This document shows, piece by piece, positions 1 through 8,290 of a stretch of DNA of 44,595 bases (position 1 is its first letter; each line of letters opens with the position of its first letter). Location of the stretch: contig CAXTBN010000020.1 in assembly GCA_964242895.1 (NCBI GenBank), positions 1-44,595 on the forward strand. Direction: 5' to 3'. This stretch comes from JASLDZ01 sp964242895. GTDB lineage: Bacteria; Pseudomonadota; Alphaproteobacteria; Caulobacterales; Caulobacteraceae. The notes under the pieces were generated by a model. That model made no database searches. It saw only the letters and a program-made list of their open reading frames with translations, and was not told the origin of the DNA. The position numbers and the translations under genes are program-made.

Positions 1-657
1 CTCCGCCTTGGGCTCGAGGAAGTAGAAGGCGTCGTGGCATAGCACGAGGCCGAAGCGGCGGCCCGCCACCGGCCAGGGCGCGGCGGCGTCGAAGCACACC
101 AGCTCAGGCCCGTCGCCGCACACCCAGCGTCGCGCGAGCCACAGCTTGGCGAACACCACGTCCGCGCCCGTGCAGGGGACGCCGCGGCGGTCGAGCTCGC
201 GCAGGTGGTGGCCGGCGCCGCAGGCGAGCTCGAACGCACGGTCCGGCTCCGCCCAGTGCGCCTCCAGCAGCGCCAAGCCGGCGAGATAGGTCGGGTCGCT
301 CCAGCGGTGGGCGAAGTAGTCGCCGACGCGGCCCAGCGCGAGGTGGTCCATGGCCTCGCGGAAGGTGAGGCGGTCGGCGTCGCGCACCAGCGCGCGCAGG
401 CGCTCGGGGTCGGCGGCGGGGCCGGTCCACCAGTCGTCCTGGTCGACCAGGAGCGACACCAGCGCGCCCTCCCGATCGCCGGCGTCGAGGGCTGAGAGGG
501 CGTCGCGCACCAGCGCCTCGCGCCCGACGCGCAGGTAGGCGATCCCGTCGACCACGGGCCACCGCTCCCCGGCGTCGTCGGACAGGGAGTGCGGGGTGTC
601 AGCCTCCAGCGGCCGGCTGGAGACGGGCGACGACAGCCCGGCCAGAGCGCCGCTCAA
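1..657 (-). CDS. Class I SAM-dependent methyltransferase, C-terminus beyond window
   Basis: An open frame of 219 codons runs off the left edge, so the 3' end is missing. It has no ATG. The best start is TTG at 657, which overlaps the TGA of the upstream HD gene as TTGA, matching the tight coupling of this operon. The first ~130 residues are a lead region without a clear domain (DQDDWWTGP, then HRWSDPTYLAGLALL). A Rossmann methyltransferase follows: motif I is AFELACGAGHHLRELD (ExxCGxG), then GADVVFAKLWLARR, and VLCHDAFYFLEP fits motif IV. It presumably transfers a methyl group from SAM; the substrate cannot be told. As the third gene after inositol-phosphate synthase and an HD protein, it probably belongs to the same small-molecule pathway. 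The family is fairly clear, the start less so. Confidence 0.7.
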   Translation of the reverse strand, partial: MSGALAGLSSPVSSRPLEADTPHSLSDDAGERWPVVDGIAYLRVGREALVRDALSALDAGDREGALVSLLVDQDDWWTGPAADPERLRALVRDADRLTFREAMDHLALGRVGDYFAHRWSDPTYLAGLALLEAHWAEPDRAFELACGAGHHLRELDRRGVPCTGADVVFAKLWLARRWVCGDGPELVCFDAAAPWPVAGRRFGLVLCHDAFYFLEPKAE

Positions 658-1577
658 GGCAGCCCCATCTCGGCGAGCACGCGGTCGTGGAAGTGCTTCA
701 CCGGCCCCGCGTGCACCAGCTCCAGCTCATCCAGGACGGTGGACATGCTGATCGAGGCCGGGCGCAGGTGCTGGGCGATCTGCGCCACCCGGTCGATCAC
801 GTCCGCCGCGTGGAAGGCGCGGCCCTCGGGCGTGGCGGCGTCGGGAAGGATGCGGCGCGAGCGGCGGATCTCGTCGCGCAGCGGCTCGTCCAACTGCAGC
901 AGAGCATGGGCGGTGGCGTGGTCCATGACGTCCTGCAGGCGCGCGCCCAGCAGCACCTCGCCGGTGAAGCCGCTGTCGGGCATCAGGGCGTTGTGCAGGT
1001 GATGGGCGAGGCTGGCGGTGAACACCTCGACCGGGTCCGCCCCGTAGGCCGGGGCCAGCAGCACGCCGAACACGGCCACCGCCCAGCAGTGCTCTGCGTG
1101 ATTCTCGGGCGGCTCCAGCACGATCCGCGGCTTGTCGGGGCAGGTGGCGCCGGCGCGCGGCTGCTGCTCCAGGTCGTGCACGAAGGCGGGGGCGCCGTGC
1201 TCGGGGCGCGGATCGAGCGAGAGGCCGTCGCGCAGGATGGCGGCGAGCGCCGCGTCGAGGTCGACGGCCACGGCGTCGAACGCGCGGTGCAGCACCGCCA
1301 GCGCCTCCGCGGGCGGCAGGCCGAGCGACAGGAGCTTGGGGCCGTCCAGGTCGCCCAGTCGCGCGGCGGCGAGCGCCGCGGCGACCGTGCGCTTGGTGAC
1401 GACCTCCGCCGGCTCGCCCGCGACCAGCTCGCACCAGGCGTGGCGGAAGCCGCGTTGCGCGACCGAGCCCTCGCGCCCCGCCGAACGGATGCGCTTGAGG
1501 TCGCCGAGTTCGCCCAGGAGCGGCCGGAGGCGCGCCGGCGCGCGCGCCTCGGCGGCCGGCGTGGCGCCGTCCGCCAT
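654..1577 (-). CDS. HD-domain phosphohydrolase-like protein
   Basis: 307 residues from ATG 1577. That ATG shares one base with the stop of inositol-phosphate synthase (TGATG), so the two are translationally coupled. The 3' end overlaps the methyltransferase start. Residues ~130-270 form an HD-type helical fold: ENHAEHCWAVA gives the first His, SLAHHLHNALMPDSG stands where the HD pair is expected, and FHAADVIDRV gives the distal Asp. The central doublet is His-His rather than His-Asp, so metal binding may be altered or use a nearby residue. HD proteins are usually metal-dependent phosphohydrolases, and inositol oxygenase also has an HD-related fold, so a phosphorylated inositol substrate is an attractive but unproven guess. 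In-frame codons upstream of 1577 lie inside the previous gene and translate to Arg-rich noise. Confidence 0.7.
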   Translation of the reverse strand: MADGATPAAEARAPARLRPLLGELGDLKRIRSAGREGSVAQRGFRHAWCELVAGEPAEVVTKRTVAAALAAARLGDLDGPKLLSLGLPPAEALAVLHRAFDAVAVDLDAALAAILRDGLSLDPRPEHGAPAFVHDLEQQPRAGATCPDKPRIVLEPPENHAEHCWAVAVFGVLLAPAYGADPVEVFTASLAHHLHNALMPDSGFTGEVLLGARLQDVMDHATAHALLQLDEPLRDEIRRSRRILPDAATPEGRAFHAADVIDRVAQIAQHLRPASISMSTVLDELELVHAGPVKHFHDRVLAEMGLP

Positions 1578-2821
1578 CAGGCCTCGAACGGTCGGCCGGA
1601 GCCGCCGAGCCAGTCCATCAACCGGGTGGTCTGGACGTTGAAGGCGTGCTCGGGCTCGCGGCCGTCGGCGGTCATGGGCGCCTTGAAGAAGGCCCCCATC
1701 TGCTCCTGCACCCCGCCTTCGCCGCGGGCGTCGGCCAAGCCCAGGCAGCGCGCGATCTCGATGGCCAGGGGCGCGGCCAGGATCGAGTCCTTGCAGAGGA
1801 AGTTGACCTTGATCTGCATGCGCTGGCCCATGAAGCCGGTGACGTCGATGTTGTCCCACGCCTCCTTGTCGTCGCCGCGGGGCCGATAGTACCGGATGTC
1901 GATGATGTGGTCCTCGACCGGGTAGCCCAGGATCTGGTCGAGCACGCGCTTTTTGGTGTCGACCTTGGATTTCAGCGACTCCGGGTCATCCAGCGCGAGC
2001 CCGTCGCGGTTGCCCAGGATGTTTGTGGAGAACCAGCCGTCCACGTGCAGCGACCGGGCGCGCAGCGCCGGCGCGATCACCGTCTTCATGAAGGTCTGGC
2101 CCGTCTTGCCGTCCTTGCCGGCCACCGCGACGTTGCGCTCGCGCGCCATCTGCGCGAGCGGCTTGGCGTCGGCGGCCACCGAAGGGGTGAAGTTGGCGTA
2201 CGGCGCGCCCGAGGCGATGGCGGCATAGGCGTAGAGCATGGCCGGGCCGATGGCCTCGTCGCTCTCGTCCAGCCCCTTCTCGAACGCCTTGAGGTCCTGC
2301 AGGGCGGGCGCGGTCAGGTCGGGGTACCGCTCGGTGGAGGCCAGGTTGACCACCACGACGCGCTCCACCCCGCTCTCGCGCTTGAAGCGGGCGAGGTCGT
2401 CCGAGATGCGCTCCACAGCCTCGCGGTGGCTGGCGGCGACGATCTTGTTCTGTCCATCGACGTTCTTGCAAAAGCGCGACGAGCCCACCGCCGCCATCGG
2501 CCGCATGTTCCGCAGGGCCGATGCGCCGTCATTCAGCTGCTCGCGGCCGAGCACGGCGTGCTTCTCGGCGGCGGTCCCCAGGTCATCGCCGTTGACGTCC
2601 CAGCCGGTGAAGACGAGGTCACGGTAGTCCGCCAGTCCCGCCACCGACAGGTCGGCCAGGGGCAGGCCCGTGTGATCGTTCGACCCCGCCTTCAGCATCT
2701 CCACGCCGGCGATGGCGGTGGTCGCCACCGCGCCGCCCAGGCCGACCACCGCCACGCCCACCTTGCCCGAAGCCGCCCTCGCCGGAGCGACGCCCCGTCG
2801 GTCCGCGCCCAGTTCACTCAT
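1577..2821 (-). CDS. ino1: myo-inositol-1-phosphate (inositol-3-phosphate) synthase
   Basis: 414 residues. It converts glucose 6-phosphate to 1L-myo-inositol 1-phosphate using tightly bound NAD in the cytoplasm. Family signatures are the NAD-binding loop GLGGAVATT (residues ~27-35), the GKDGKTGQT segment, the ILGNRDG and SKV elements, and the C-terminal NFLCKDSILAAPL block that carries active-site lysine/aspartate residues. Length fits the shorter bacterial form. It is the first gene of a coupled operon with the HD protein and the methyltransferase, so inositol phosphate is probably processed further rather than only stored as a compatible solute. About 157 bp upstream separate it from divergent galE, and that gap holds a 12-bp palindrome. 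Confidence 0.92.
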   Translation of the reverse strand: MSELGADRRGVAPARAASGKVGVAVVGLGGAVATTAIAGVEMLKAGSNDHTGLPLADLSVAGLADYRDLVFTGWDVNGDDLGTAAEKHAVLGREQLNDGASALRNMRPMAAVGSSRFCKNVDGQNKIVAASHREAVERISDDLARFKRESGVERVVVVNLASTERYPDLTAPALQDLKAFEKGLDESDEAIGPAMLYAYAAIASGAPYANFTPSVAADAKPLAQMARERNVAVAGKDGKTGQTFMKTVIAPALRARSLHVDGWFSTNILGNRDGLALDDPESLKSKVDTKKRVLDQILGYPVEDHIIDIRYYRPRGDDKEAWDNIDVTGFMGQRMQIKVNFLCKDSILAAPLAIEIARCLGLADARGEGGVQEQMGAFFKAPMTADGREPEHAFNVQTTRLMDWLGGSGRPFEA

Positions 2822-2907
2822 CGATGACTGATCCCTGCCCGCCCGGGTCTACGGCCCGACGCTTCCTTTAGCCGCAGGCGCGGGGGCGCTGGCAAGTCGT
2901 CTCTGCC

Positions 2908-2919
2908 CGAACGCGTTCG
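2908..2919. promoter_or_regulatory. Perfect 12-bp palindrome between ino1 and galE
   Basis: CGAACGCGTTCG is its own reverse complement and sits inside the 157-bp divergent gap. It is flanked by an outer inverted pair, GTCGT at 2896-2900 and ACGAC at 2925-2929. The position suits an operator for either or both genes. No regulator is known, and in GC-rich DNA such a site can arise by chance. Confidence 0.3.
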
Positions 2920-2978
2920 CTGAAACGACGGGGCGACAAGGACTTGCGCGCGGGCCGGGGCCGTGGCGTGGAGCGGGC

Positions 2979-3956
2979 GTGGGGGCGATCCTGATCACCG
3001 GCGGCGCGGGCTACATCGGCGCGCACGCCGCCTGGGCGGTGCTCGACGCCGGGCGGGAGGCCGTCGTGCTCGACGATCTGTCGAGCGGTGCGCGCGAGGC
3101 CGTCCCGCCCGCGGCGGCGTTCGTGCAGGCGGACGTGAACGACCGCGACGCTGTCGCCCGGACTTTCCGTGAGCATGCGGTCGAGGCCGTGCTGCACTTC
3201 GCGGGTCGCGCGTCGGCCCCCGAGTCGGTCCTGCGCCCGCTCGAGCATCACCGCGTCAACACCGGCGGCGCGATCACCCTGCTGGAGGCGTGCGCGGAGG
3301 CGGGTGTCGACCGAATCGTGTTCTCCTCCACCGCCGCCGTCTACGGCGACGCAGGCGCCCGGGTGCATGAGGACGCGCCCAAGCTGCCCATCTCGCCCTA
3401 CGGCCGCTCCAAGCTGGCGGCGGAGGGCGTGCTGGAGGATGCGGCGCGCGCCCACGGCATGCGGATCGCGGCCCTGCGCTACTTCAACGTGGCGGGGGCC
3501 GACCCGGCCGGGCGCGCCGGGCAGGCCACGCCGGGCGCGACCCACGTCTTCAAGGCGGCGTGCGAGGCGGCGCTCGGCGCCCGGCCGGCGCTGGACGTGT
3601 TCGGCGAGGACTGGCCCACGCGCGACGGCACGGGGGTGCGCGACTTCGTGCACGTCACCGACCTGGCGGCGGCGCACCTGCGGGCGCTGGACCGGCTGGC
3701 GCAGGCGCCCGCGGGCCGCTTCGAGGTGTTCAACCTGGGCTCGGAACGCGGCTGGTCGGTGCGCGAGGTCGCGCGCGCCGTCGGCGAGGCGGCGGGGCGG
3801 CCCGTGCCCCTCCGCTCCGCCCCGCGCCGGCCCGGCGACATGGCCGAGCTGGTGGCCGACGCCTCCCGCGCCCGGGCGGCGCTCGGCTGGGCGCCGCGCT
3901 TCGGCGTGGCCGAGATCGCCGCGCACGCTCTGGCCTGGGAACGGCGGCGCAGCTGA
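2979..3956 (+). CDS. galE: UDP-glucose 4-epimerase
   Basis: 325 residues from GTG 2979. The dinucleotide-binding loop TGGAGYIGAH begins seven residues in, so no earlier start is needed. It is an extended SDR that interconverts UDP-glucose and UDP-galactose with bound NAD. It has FSSTAAVYG (catalytic Ser/Thr at ~117-118), the YxxxK pair as Y141/K145 in YGRSKLAAE, and RYFNVAGAD. Cytoplasmic. UDP-galactose made here can feed the UDP-galactopyranose mutase fusion encoded at 34940-37345 in the same window. The gene ends 16 bp before the convergent heme oxygenase gene and appears to be transcribed alone. Confidence 0.93.
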   Translation: MGAILITGGAGYIGAHAAWAVLDAGREAVVLDDLSSGAREAVPPAAAFVQADVNDRDAVARTFREHAVEAVLHFAGRASAPESVLRPLEHHRVNTGGAITLLEACAEAGVDRIVFSSTAAVYGDAGARVHEDAPKLPISPYGRSKLAAEGVLEDAARAHGMRIAALRYFNVAGADPAGRAGQATPGATHVFKAACEAALGARPALDVFGEDWPTRDGTGVRDFVHVTDLAAAHLRALDRLAQAPAGRFEVFNLGSERGWSVREVARAVGEAAGRPVPLRSAPRRPGDMAELVADASRARAALGWAPRFGVAEIAAHALAWERRRS

Positions 3957-3972
3957 CCGGAACGGGCGCGCG

Positions 3973-4557
3973 CTAAGCATCGGCGGCGGGCCCGCTCGGC
4001 CGGCCGTCACGCATCCACAGCCGCAGGGCGTCGAAGGTGGCCACAGCGGCGGCCGTCACCCGGTCCGGTTCGGCGAGGGCGTCGACGCGCCGGCGCAGCT
4101 CGCGCCAGAGAGGACCCGCCGCCGAGCCACGCCCGTCGAAGTAGGCCAGGCCGTCGACGCCCGAGGCCCGCAGGGCGCGGCCGATCACCTGGCCGCCGAG
4201 GGTCGAGCCCTCCATCACGTAGAGCGAACCCCAGGCGGCGGCCTGGTCATTCAGCCACGGCGGAACGGGCCAAGTCCGCGGGTCGGCATCCACGCCCAGC
4301 CGGTGCAGGTCGGCGTGCAGCGTCGCGAGCCGACGGCGCGGCTCGAACAGCGCCGACTCGTCGAGCAGGCGCGCGACGGCGGGCTCCCATCCGGCGTGGA
4401 AGCCCGCGAAGCGGCGCAGCACCCGTTCCAGCCGCGGCCGCGAGAGGTGGTGGAGCAGGTCGAGCTCCGCCTCCAGCGCCGCGTGCGCGTCGGCGGTGTC
4501 GCGCCGCAGCCGCGCGGACAGGGGAAGCGCTTCGACCTCGGCCGCGGGCGCAATCAT
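3973..4557 (-). CDS. Bacterial heme oxygenase (biliverdin-producing, BphO/HmuO-type)
   Basis: 194 residues from ATG 4557, overlapping the amidase stop as ATGA. Heme oxygenases open heme to biliverdin, CO and iron, with electrons from ferredoxin or a flavoprotein. RDTADAHAALE supplies the proximal heme ligand at H25. SLYVMEGSTLGGQVIGRAL (~113-131) matches the distal-helix glycine motif of the BphO-like subfamily. Length fits. BphO genes usually neighbour a bacteriophytochrome, which is absent here; coupling to an amidase is unexpected. Possible roles are iron release from heme or chromophore supply to a phytochrome elsewhere. Family good, physiological role open. Confidence 0.8.
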   Translation of the reverse strand: MIAPAAEVEALPLSARLRRDTADAHAALEAELDLLHHLSRPRLERVLRRFAGFHAGWEPAVARLLDESALFEPRRRLATLHADLHRLGVDADPRTWPVPPWLNDQAAAWGSLYVMEGSTLGGQVIGRALRASGVDGLAYFDGRGSAAGPLWRELRRRVDALAEPDRVTAAAVATFDALRLWMRDGRPSGPAADA

Positions 4558-5945
4558 CCGCGGTAGGCGGGCGGTGCGCCCGGGTCGGCGGCGAGCAGCG
4601 CCGCGAGACCGAGCGTCGTCTCGTCGTCCCAGCCGACCGCCTGCACCGAGCGGGGCAGGCCCTCGTCGTCGAGCCCGACCGGAAAGGCGGTGGCGGGCAG
4701 GCCGGCCACGCTCGCAAGCGTCGTCAGTTCGGCGGTGGACTGCGGCTGCGGCCGGGCGAAAGGGAAGGGCGCCACGGGCGTCGTCGGCAGCAGCACGGCG
4801 CCGTAGGCGGACAGCTGTTCGCGGATCGCCTCGGACGCCCGCCGCAGGTCGCGATAGGCGAGCGCGAGGTCGATGGCCGAGCGCCGGTGCGCCGTGCCCA
4901 GCCGCTCGCGGTAGCCGTCCGAGAAGCCCTCGGGCGCGCGCTCCAGCGCCTCGGCGTGCTCCACGGCGCTCTCCACAGCGCACACGAACATCGCCGTGCG
5001 GCGCACCTCCGGCAGGTCCACGCCCGTCAGGCGCACGGGCTCGACCGCCAGCCCCGCGGTGCGGGCGCGCGCCGCCGCGCGCTCCACGCCCTCCCGCGCG
5101 GCGGGCGAAAGCTCAACGCCCTCCACCGCCAGCAGGCCGAGCGGCGCCTCGGAGAAGGCGTCGCGCAAGGCTCCGGCGTCGGCCGGCCGGCCGAGCTCGG
5201 CGGCGACCTCGCCGTCCTCCGTGCACAGCGCGCCGAACACCAGCGCTGCGTCGTCTGCGGAGCGGGCGTGCACTCCCGCCGTGTCCAGCGCCCAGCCCAT
5301 GGGCGTGACGCCGCCGGTGGGCACGAGCCCGGCCGTGGGCTTGTGGCCCCACACGCCGCAAAAGGCGGACGGGATGCGCACGGAGCCGAGCGTGTCGGTG
5401 CCGATGGCCGCCGCGCACAGGCCCGCGGCCGCGGCGGCGCCCGACCCTCCGGACGAGCCGCCGGCGGTCAGGTCGAAGTTCCACGGATTGTGCGTGCGGC
5501 CGAAGTGCGGGTTGTCCGTCACCGCGCCGTAGGCGCCCTCGTGCATGTTGGTGAGGCCCAGCAGCACCACGCCCGCAGCGCGCAGGCGCGCGATCAGCGG
5601 CGCATCGGTCTCCGCCCGCCGCTCGCGATAGGCGCCCACGCCCGCGTGCCAGGGCCAGCCCTCGACGGCGACGTTGGCCTTGATGGCGAGCGGGGCGCCG
5701 TCCAGCCGCGAGCGCGCCGCGCCGCGCCGCCACCGCTCGGCGCTGGCGTGGGCCGCTGCGCGAGCTCCGTCCGCGTCGACGTGGTTGAACGCGCCCAGCG
5801 CCCCGTCCAGCCCGGCGATGCGCGACAGGTAGGCGTCGCATGCCTCGACGGGAGTGACGACGCGGTCGGTGTAGAGGGCGTGCAGGCCGCTCACGCCGGC
5901 GGCGATCAGGGGGTTGGCGAAGGTCACCCGGCGCATGATGCACAC
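4554..5945 (-). CDS. Amidase-signature family hydrolase
   Basis: 463 residues from ATG 5945, with a second ATG at 5936. It has the Ser-cisSer-Lys triad of the amidase signature family: K89 in PLAIKANVAV, the Gly/Ser loop TAGGSSGGSGAA with the cis-Ser at ~164-165, and nucleophile S188 in GTDTLGSVRIPS. It hydrolyses a C-N amide bond; relatives include AtzE/AtzF, GatA and aryl-amide hydrolases. No gatB/gatC neighbours are present, so it is unlikely to be the tRNA amidotransferase subunit. The start codon of heme oxygenase overlaps its stop. It is divergent from uppP across 85 bp. Substrate cannot be inferred. Confidence 0.88.
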   Translation of the reverse strand: MCIMRRVTFANPLIAAGVSGLHALYTDRVVTPVEACDAYLSRIAGLDGALGAFNHVDADGARAAAHASAERWRRGAARSRLDGAPLAIKANVAVEGWPWHAGVGAYRERRAETDAPLIARLRAAGVVLLGLTNMHEGAYGAVTDNPHFGRTHNPWNFDLTAGGSSGGSGAAAAAGLCAAAIGTDTLGSVRIPSAFCGVWGHKPTAGLVPTGGVTPMGWALDTAGVHARSADDAALVFGALCTEDGEVAAELGRPADAGALRDAFSEAPLGLLAVEGVELSPAAREGVERAAARARTAGLAVEPVRLTGVDLPEVRRTAMFVCAVESAVEHAEALERAPEGFSDGYRERLGTAHRRSAIDLALAYRDLRRASEAIREQLSAYGAVLLPTTPVAPFPFARPQPQSTAELTTLASVAGLPATAFPVGLDDEGLPRSVQAVGWDDETTLGLAALLAADPGAPPAYRG

Positions 5946-6030
5946 GCGCGTCGCCGCGTCGATGTCGCCGGGAGGCTTCCGGGCGCGCCTCGAAGCGGGC
6001 TAGAGCACGGGTCTTCCTTCGGAGATCCTT

Positions 6031-6885
6031 ATGGCGGCGAGCGACGGGCTGACGCCGGTGCAGGCGGTGATCCTGTCCCTCGTGCAGGGGGTGACGGAGC
6101 TGTTCCCCGTGTCGTCGCTAGGCCACGCGGTGCTGCTGCCGCGCCTCCTGGGCTGGGGGCTTGACCAGGACGCGCCGGGGTTCCTGCCCTACCTCGTGGT
6201 CATGCACACGGGCACGGCGCTCGCGCTGCTGCTGTACTTCCAGCGCGACTGGCGGACGTTCGCCGCCGCAGCGTTCCTGAACCGCGGCCCGCGCGCGGCG
6301 GCGGAGCGGGCGGTGTTCTGGCGGCTGGTCGCGGCCACCCTGCCCGCGGTGGTGGCCGCGGTGGTGCTTTACAAGCCGATCCGCACCCTGTTCGGCAGCC
6401 CGGCGCTGGCGGCGGGCTTCCTTGTGGTCAACGGCTTCATCCTGTTCGGGGCCGAGCGGATGCGCCGCCGCGCGACGGCGACCAAACGGCTGGAGGGGCT
6501 CACCTGGACCGATGCGGTGGTGATCGGCCTGTGGCAGTGCCTGGCGCTGATCCCCGGCCTGTCACGCTCGGGGGCCACCATGGTGGGCGGGCTCGGGCGC
6601 GGCCTGGACCACGAGGATGCGGCGCGCTTCTCCTTCCTGTCGGGCACGCCGATCATCCTGGCGGCCACGGTGCACGAGGCGCCCAAGCTGATGCACATGC
6701 ACGGGGGCTTCTCGTCGCTGGCGCTGCTGTCCGGCTTCCTCGCGGGCGCGGCCGCGTTCGCCTCGACCTGGGTGCTGATGCACTGGTTCAAGCGGCACGA
6801 GTTCAAGGCGCTGGATCCGTTCGCCTGGTGGTGCTGGGGCTTCGGCGGCGTCAGCCTCGCGCTCCTGCTCTCGCACGTGCGCTGA
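6031..6885 (+). CDS. uppP: Undecaprenyl-diphosphatase (BacA/UppP family)
   Basis: 284 residues from ATG 6031, preceded by GGAG at 6021-6024. This polytopic inner-membrane phosphatase recycles undecaprenyl diphosphate to the monophosphate carrier for peptidoglycan and surface polysaccharides. Motif 1 reads QGVTELFPVSSLGH (Q19, E23, H32) and motif 2 PGLSRSGATM (~175-184) keeps the catalytic Arg. In the Escherichia coli enzyme the residue at Q19 is a glutamate; here it is glutamine. Several hydrophobic spans follow, with cytosolic Arg/Lys-rich loops. It sits 4 bp before the phosphomannomutase gene and starts an envelope-precursor operon. Confidence 0.88.
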   Translation: MAASDGLTPVQAVILSLVQGVTELFPVSSLGHAVLLPRLLGWGLDQDAPGFLPYLVVMHTGTALALLLYFQRDWRTFAAAAFLNRGPRAAAERAVFWRLVAATLPAVVAAVVLYKPIRTLFGSPALAAGFLVVNGFILFGAERMRRRATATKRLEGLTWTDAVVIGLWQCLALIPGLSRSGATMVGGLGRGLDHEDAARFSFLSGTPIILAATVHEAPKLMHMHGGFSSLALLSGFLAGAAAFASTWVLMHWFKRHEFKALDPFAWWCWGFGGVSLALLLSHVR

Positions 6886-6889
6886 CACC

Positions 6890-8281
6890 GTGGACGACGG
6901 AGCCCTGCGCCCGCCCGCCGCGACGGGGTGTCTGCCGGCCGAGGCGGTGCGCGCCTACGACGTGCGCGGGCGCGTCGGCGAGCACTTCCAGGTCTCGCAC
7001 GGCCGCTGCCTGGGGCTGGCCTACGCGGCGCTGGCGCGCTCGCGCGGCCTGAGCCGCATCGCCGTGGGGCGCGACGGTCGGCTGACCTCGCCCGCCATCG
7101 AAGCCGAGCTGGTGGACGGCCTGGTCGCCGGCGGCATGGAGGTCACGCGGCTGGGTCTCGGCCCCACGCCCATGACCGCCTTCGCCGTCCGCCAGCTCAA
7201 GCTGGACGGTGCGGTGCAGGTCACGGCCTCGCACAACCCGCCCGACGAGAACGGTTTCAAGTTGATGCTCGGCGCCGAGCGCATCCACGGCGCGGCGTTG
7301 CGCGAGCTGGCGCGCTCGACGGGCGAGCCGGCTCCTGGCGGCTCCGTGCGGGACGCGGACGTCCGTGAGCTCTACGTCGAGCGCCTGGCGGAGGCCGCCG
7401 TACACATCCCCGCGCTCGCCGTGGCCTGGGACAGCGGCGGCGGGGCCACGGGCGAGGTGGTGGAGCGGCTGGTGCGCCGTCTGCCGGGTCGCCACGTGCT
7501 GCTCTCGACGGCCGTGGACGGCCGCTTCCCCGACCACCATCCCGACCCGGCGGTGGAGGCCAACCTGGAGCCGCTCAAGGCGGCGGTGCTCCGCGAGGGC
7601 TGCGACCTGGGCCTCGCCTTCGACGGCGACGGCGACCGCATCGGCGTGGTGGACGAGACGGGCGCGGTGATCTGGGCCGACCAGCTGCTGCTGTTCCTCG
7701 CCGCCGGCCTCCTGCAGGCGCACCCGGGCGCCACCGTGGTGGCCGACGTGAAGAGCTCCGGCGTGCTGTTCGCGGGCGTCGAGGCCCTCGGCGGCCGGGC
7801 GCAGGTGGCGCCCTCGGGCTACGTGCTGGTGCGCGAGGCCATGGCGAAGTCCGGTGCGCGGCTGGGCGGGGAGCTCTCCGGCCACGTCTTCTTCAGCGAC
7901 TACGGCGACGGGACGGACGACGCCCTGTACGTGGCCGTGCAGGTGCTTTGCGAGCTGGGCCGGCGGGGCGGTCCGCTCTCCGCTTTCCGCGGGAGCCTGC
8001 CGGCGGTGGTCGCCACCCCCGAGCTGCGCATCGCCTGTCCAGAGGCGCGCAAGGCCGCGGTGGTGCGGGAGGTCGCGGATCGCACCGCTGGCCGCGGCGG
8101 CGACTACGACCCGCAGCTGGGCCTGCGCGTGCGCTCCGCCGATGGCTGGTGGCTCCTGCGCGCCTCGGGCACCGAGCCCAAGCTCACCGCCCGCTGCGAA
8201 GCCGCCGACGCCCCCGCGCTCGACCGGTTGGTCGCCGACCTGCGCGCCGAACTGGCGACGAGCGGTATCGCGCTGGGGTAG
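6890..8281 (+). CDS. Phosphomannomutase/phosphoglucomutase
   Basis: 463 residues from GTG 6890, just after uppP. It isomerises hexose 1- and 6-phosphates in the cytoplasm, feeding GDP-mannose or UDP-glucose synthesis. The four alpha-D-phosphohexomutase landmarks are present: phosphoserine loop VTASHNPP with S114, metal loop DGDGDRIG with D245/D247/D249, sugar-specificity loop GELSGHVFF, and the C-terminal phosphate loop RASGTEPK. The GEMSGH-like loop fits bifunctional PMM/PGM enzymes (AlgC/ManB type) better than phosphoglucosamine mutase. It supplies sugar precursors for the polysaccharide genes nearby. Substrate preference cannot be fixed from sequence. Confidence 0.9.
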   Translation: MDDGALRPPAATGCLPAEAVRAYDVRGRVGEHFQVSHGRCLGLAYAALARSRGLSRIAVGRDGRLTSPAIEAELVDGLVAGGMEVTRLGLGPTPMTAFAVRQLKLDGAVQVTASHNPPDENGFKLMLGAERIHGAALRELARSTGEPAPGGSVRDADVRELYVERLAEAAVHIPALAVAWDSGGGATGEVVERLVRRLPGRHVLLSTAVDGRFPDHHPDPAVEANLEPLKAAVLREGCDLGLAFDGDGDRIGVVDETGAVIWADQLLLFLAAGLLQAHPGATVVADVKSSGVLFAGVEALGGRAQVAPSGYVLVREAMAKSGARLGGELSGHVFFSDYGDGTDDALYVAVQVLCELGRRGGPLSAFRGSLPAVVATPELRIACPEARKAAVVREVADRTAGRGGDYDPQLGLRVRSADGWWLLRASGTEPKLTARCEAADAPALDRLVADLRAELATSGIALG

Positions 8282-8290
8282 GAGAGGCGC

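Noticed and set aside
1578..1859. N-terminal extension of the HD protein
   Set aside because: Lies inside the inositol-phosphate synthase gene and translates to Arg/Gly-rich noise; the coupled ATG at 1577 is better.
2868..4010. 380-codon minus-strand frame over galE
   Set aside because: Antisense shadow of galE, which has all SDR motifs.
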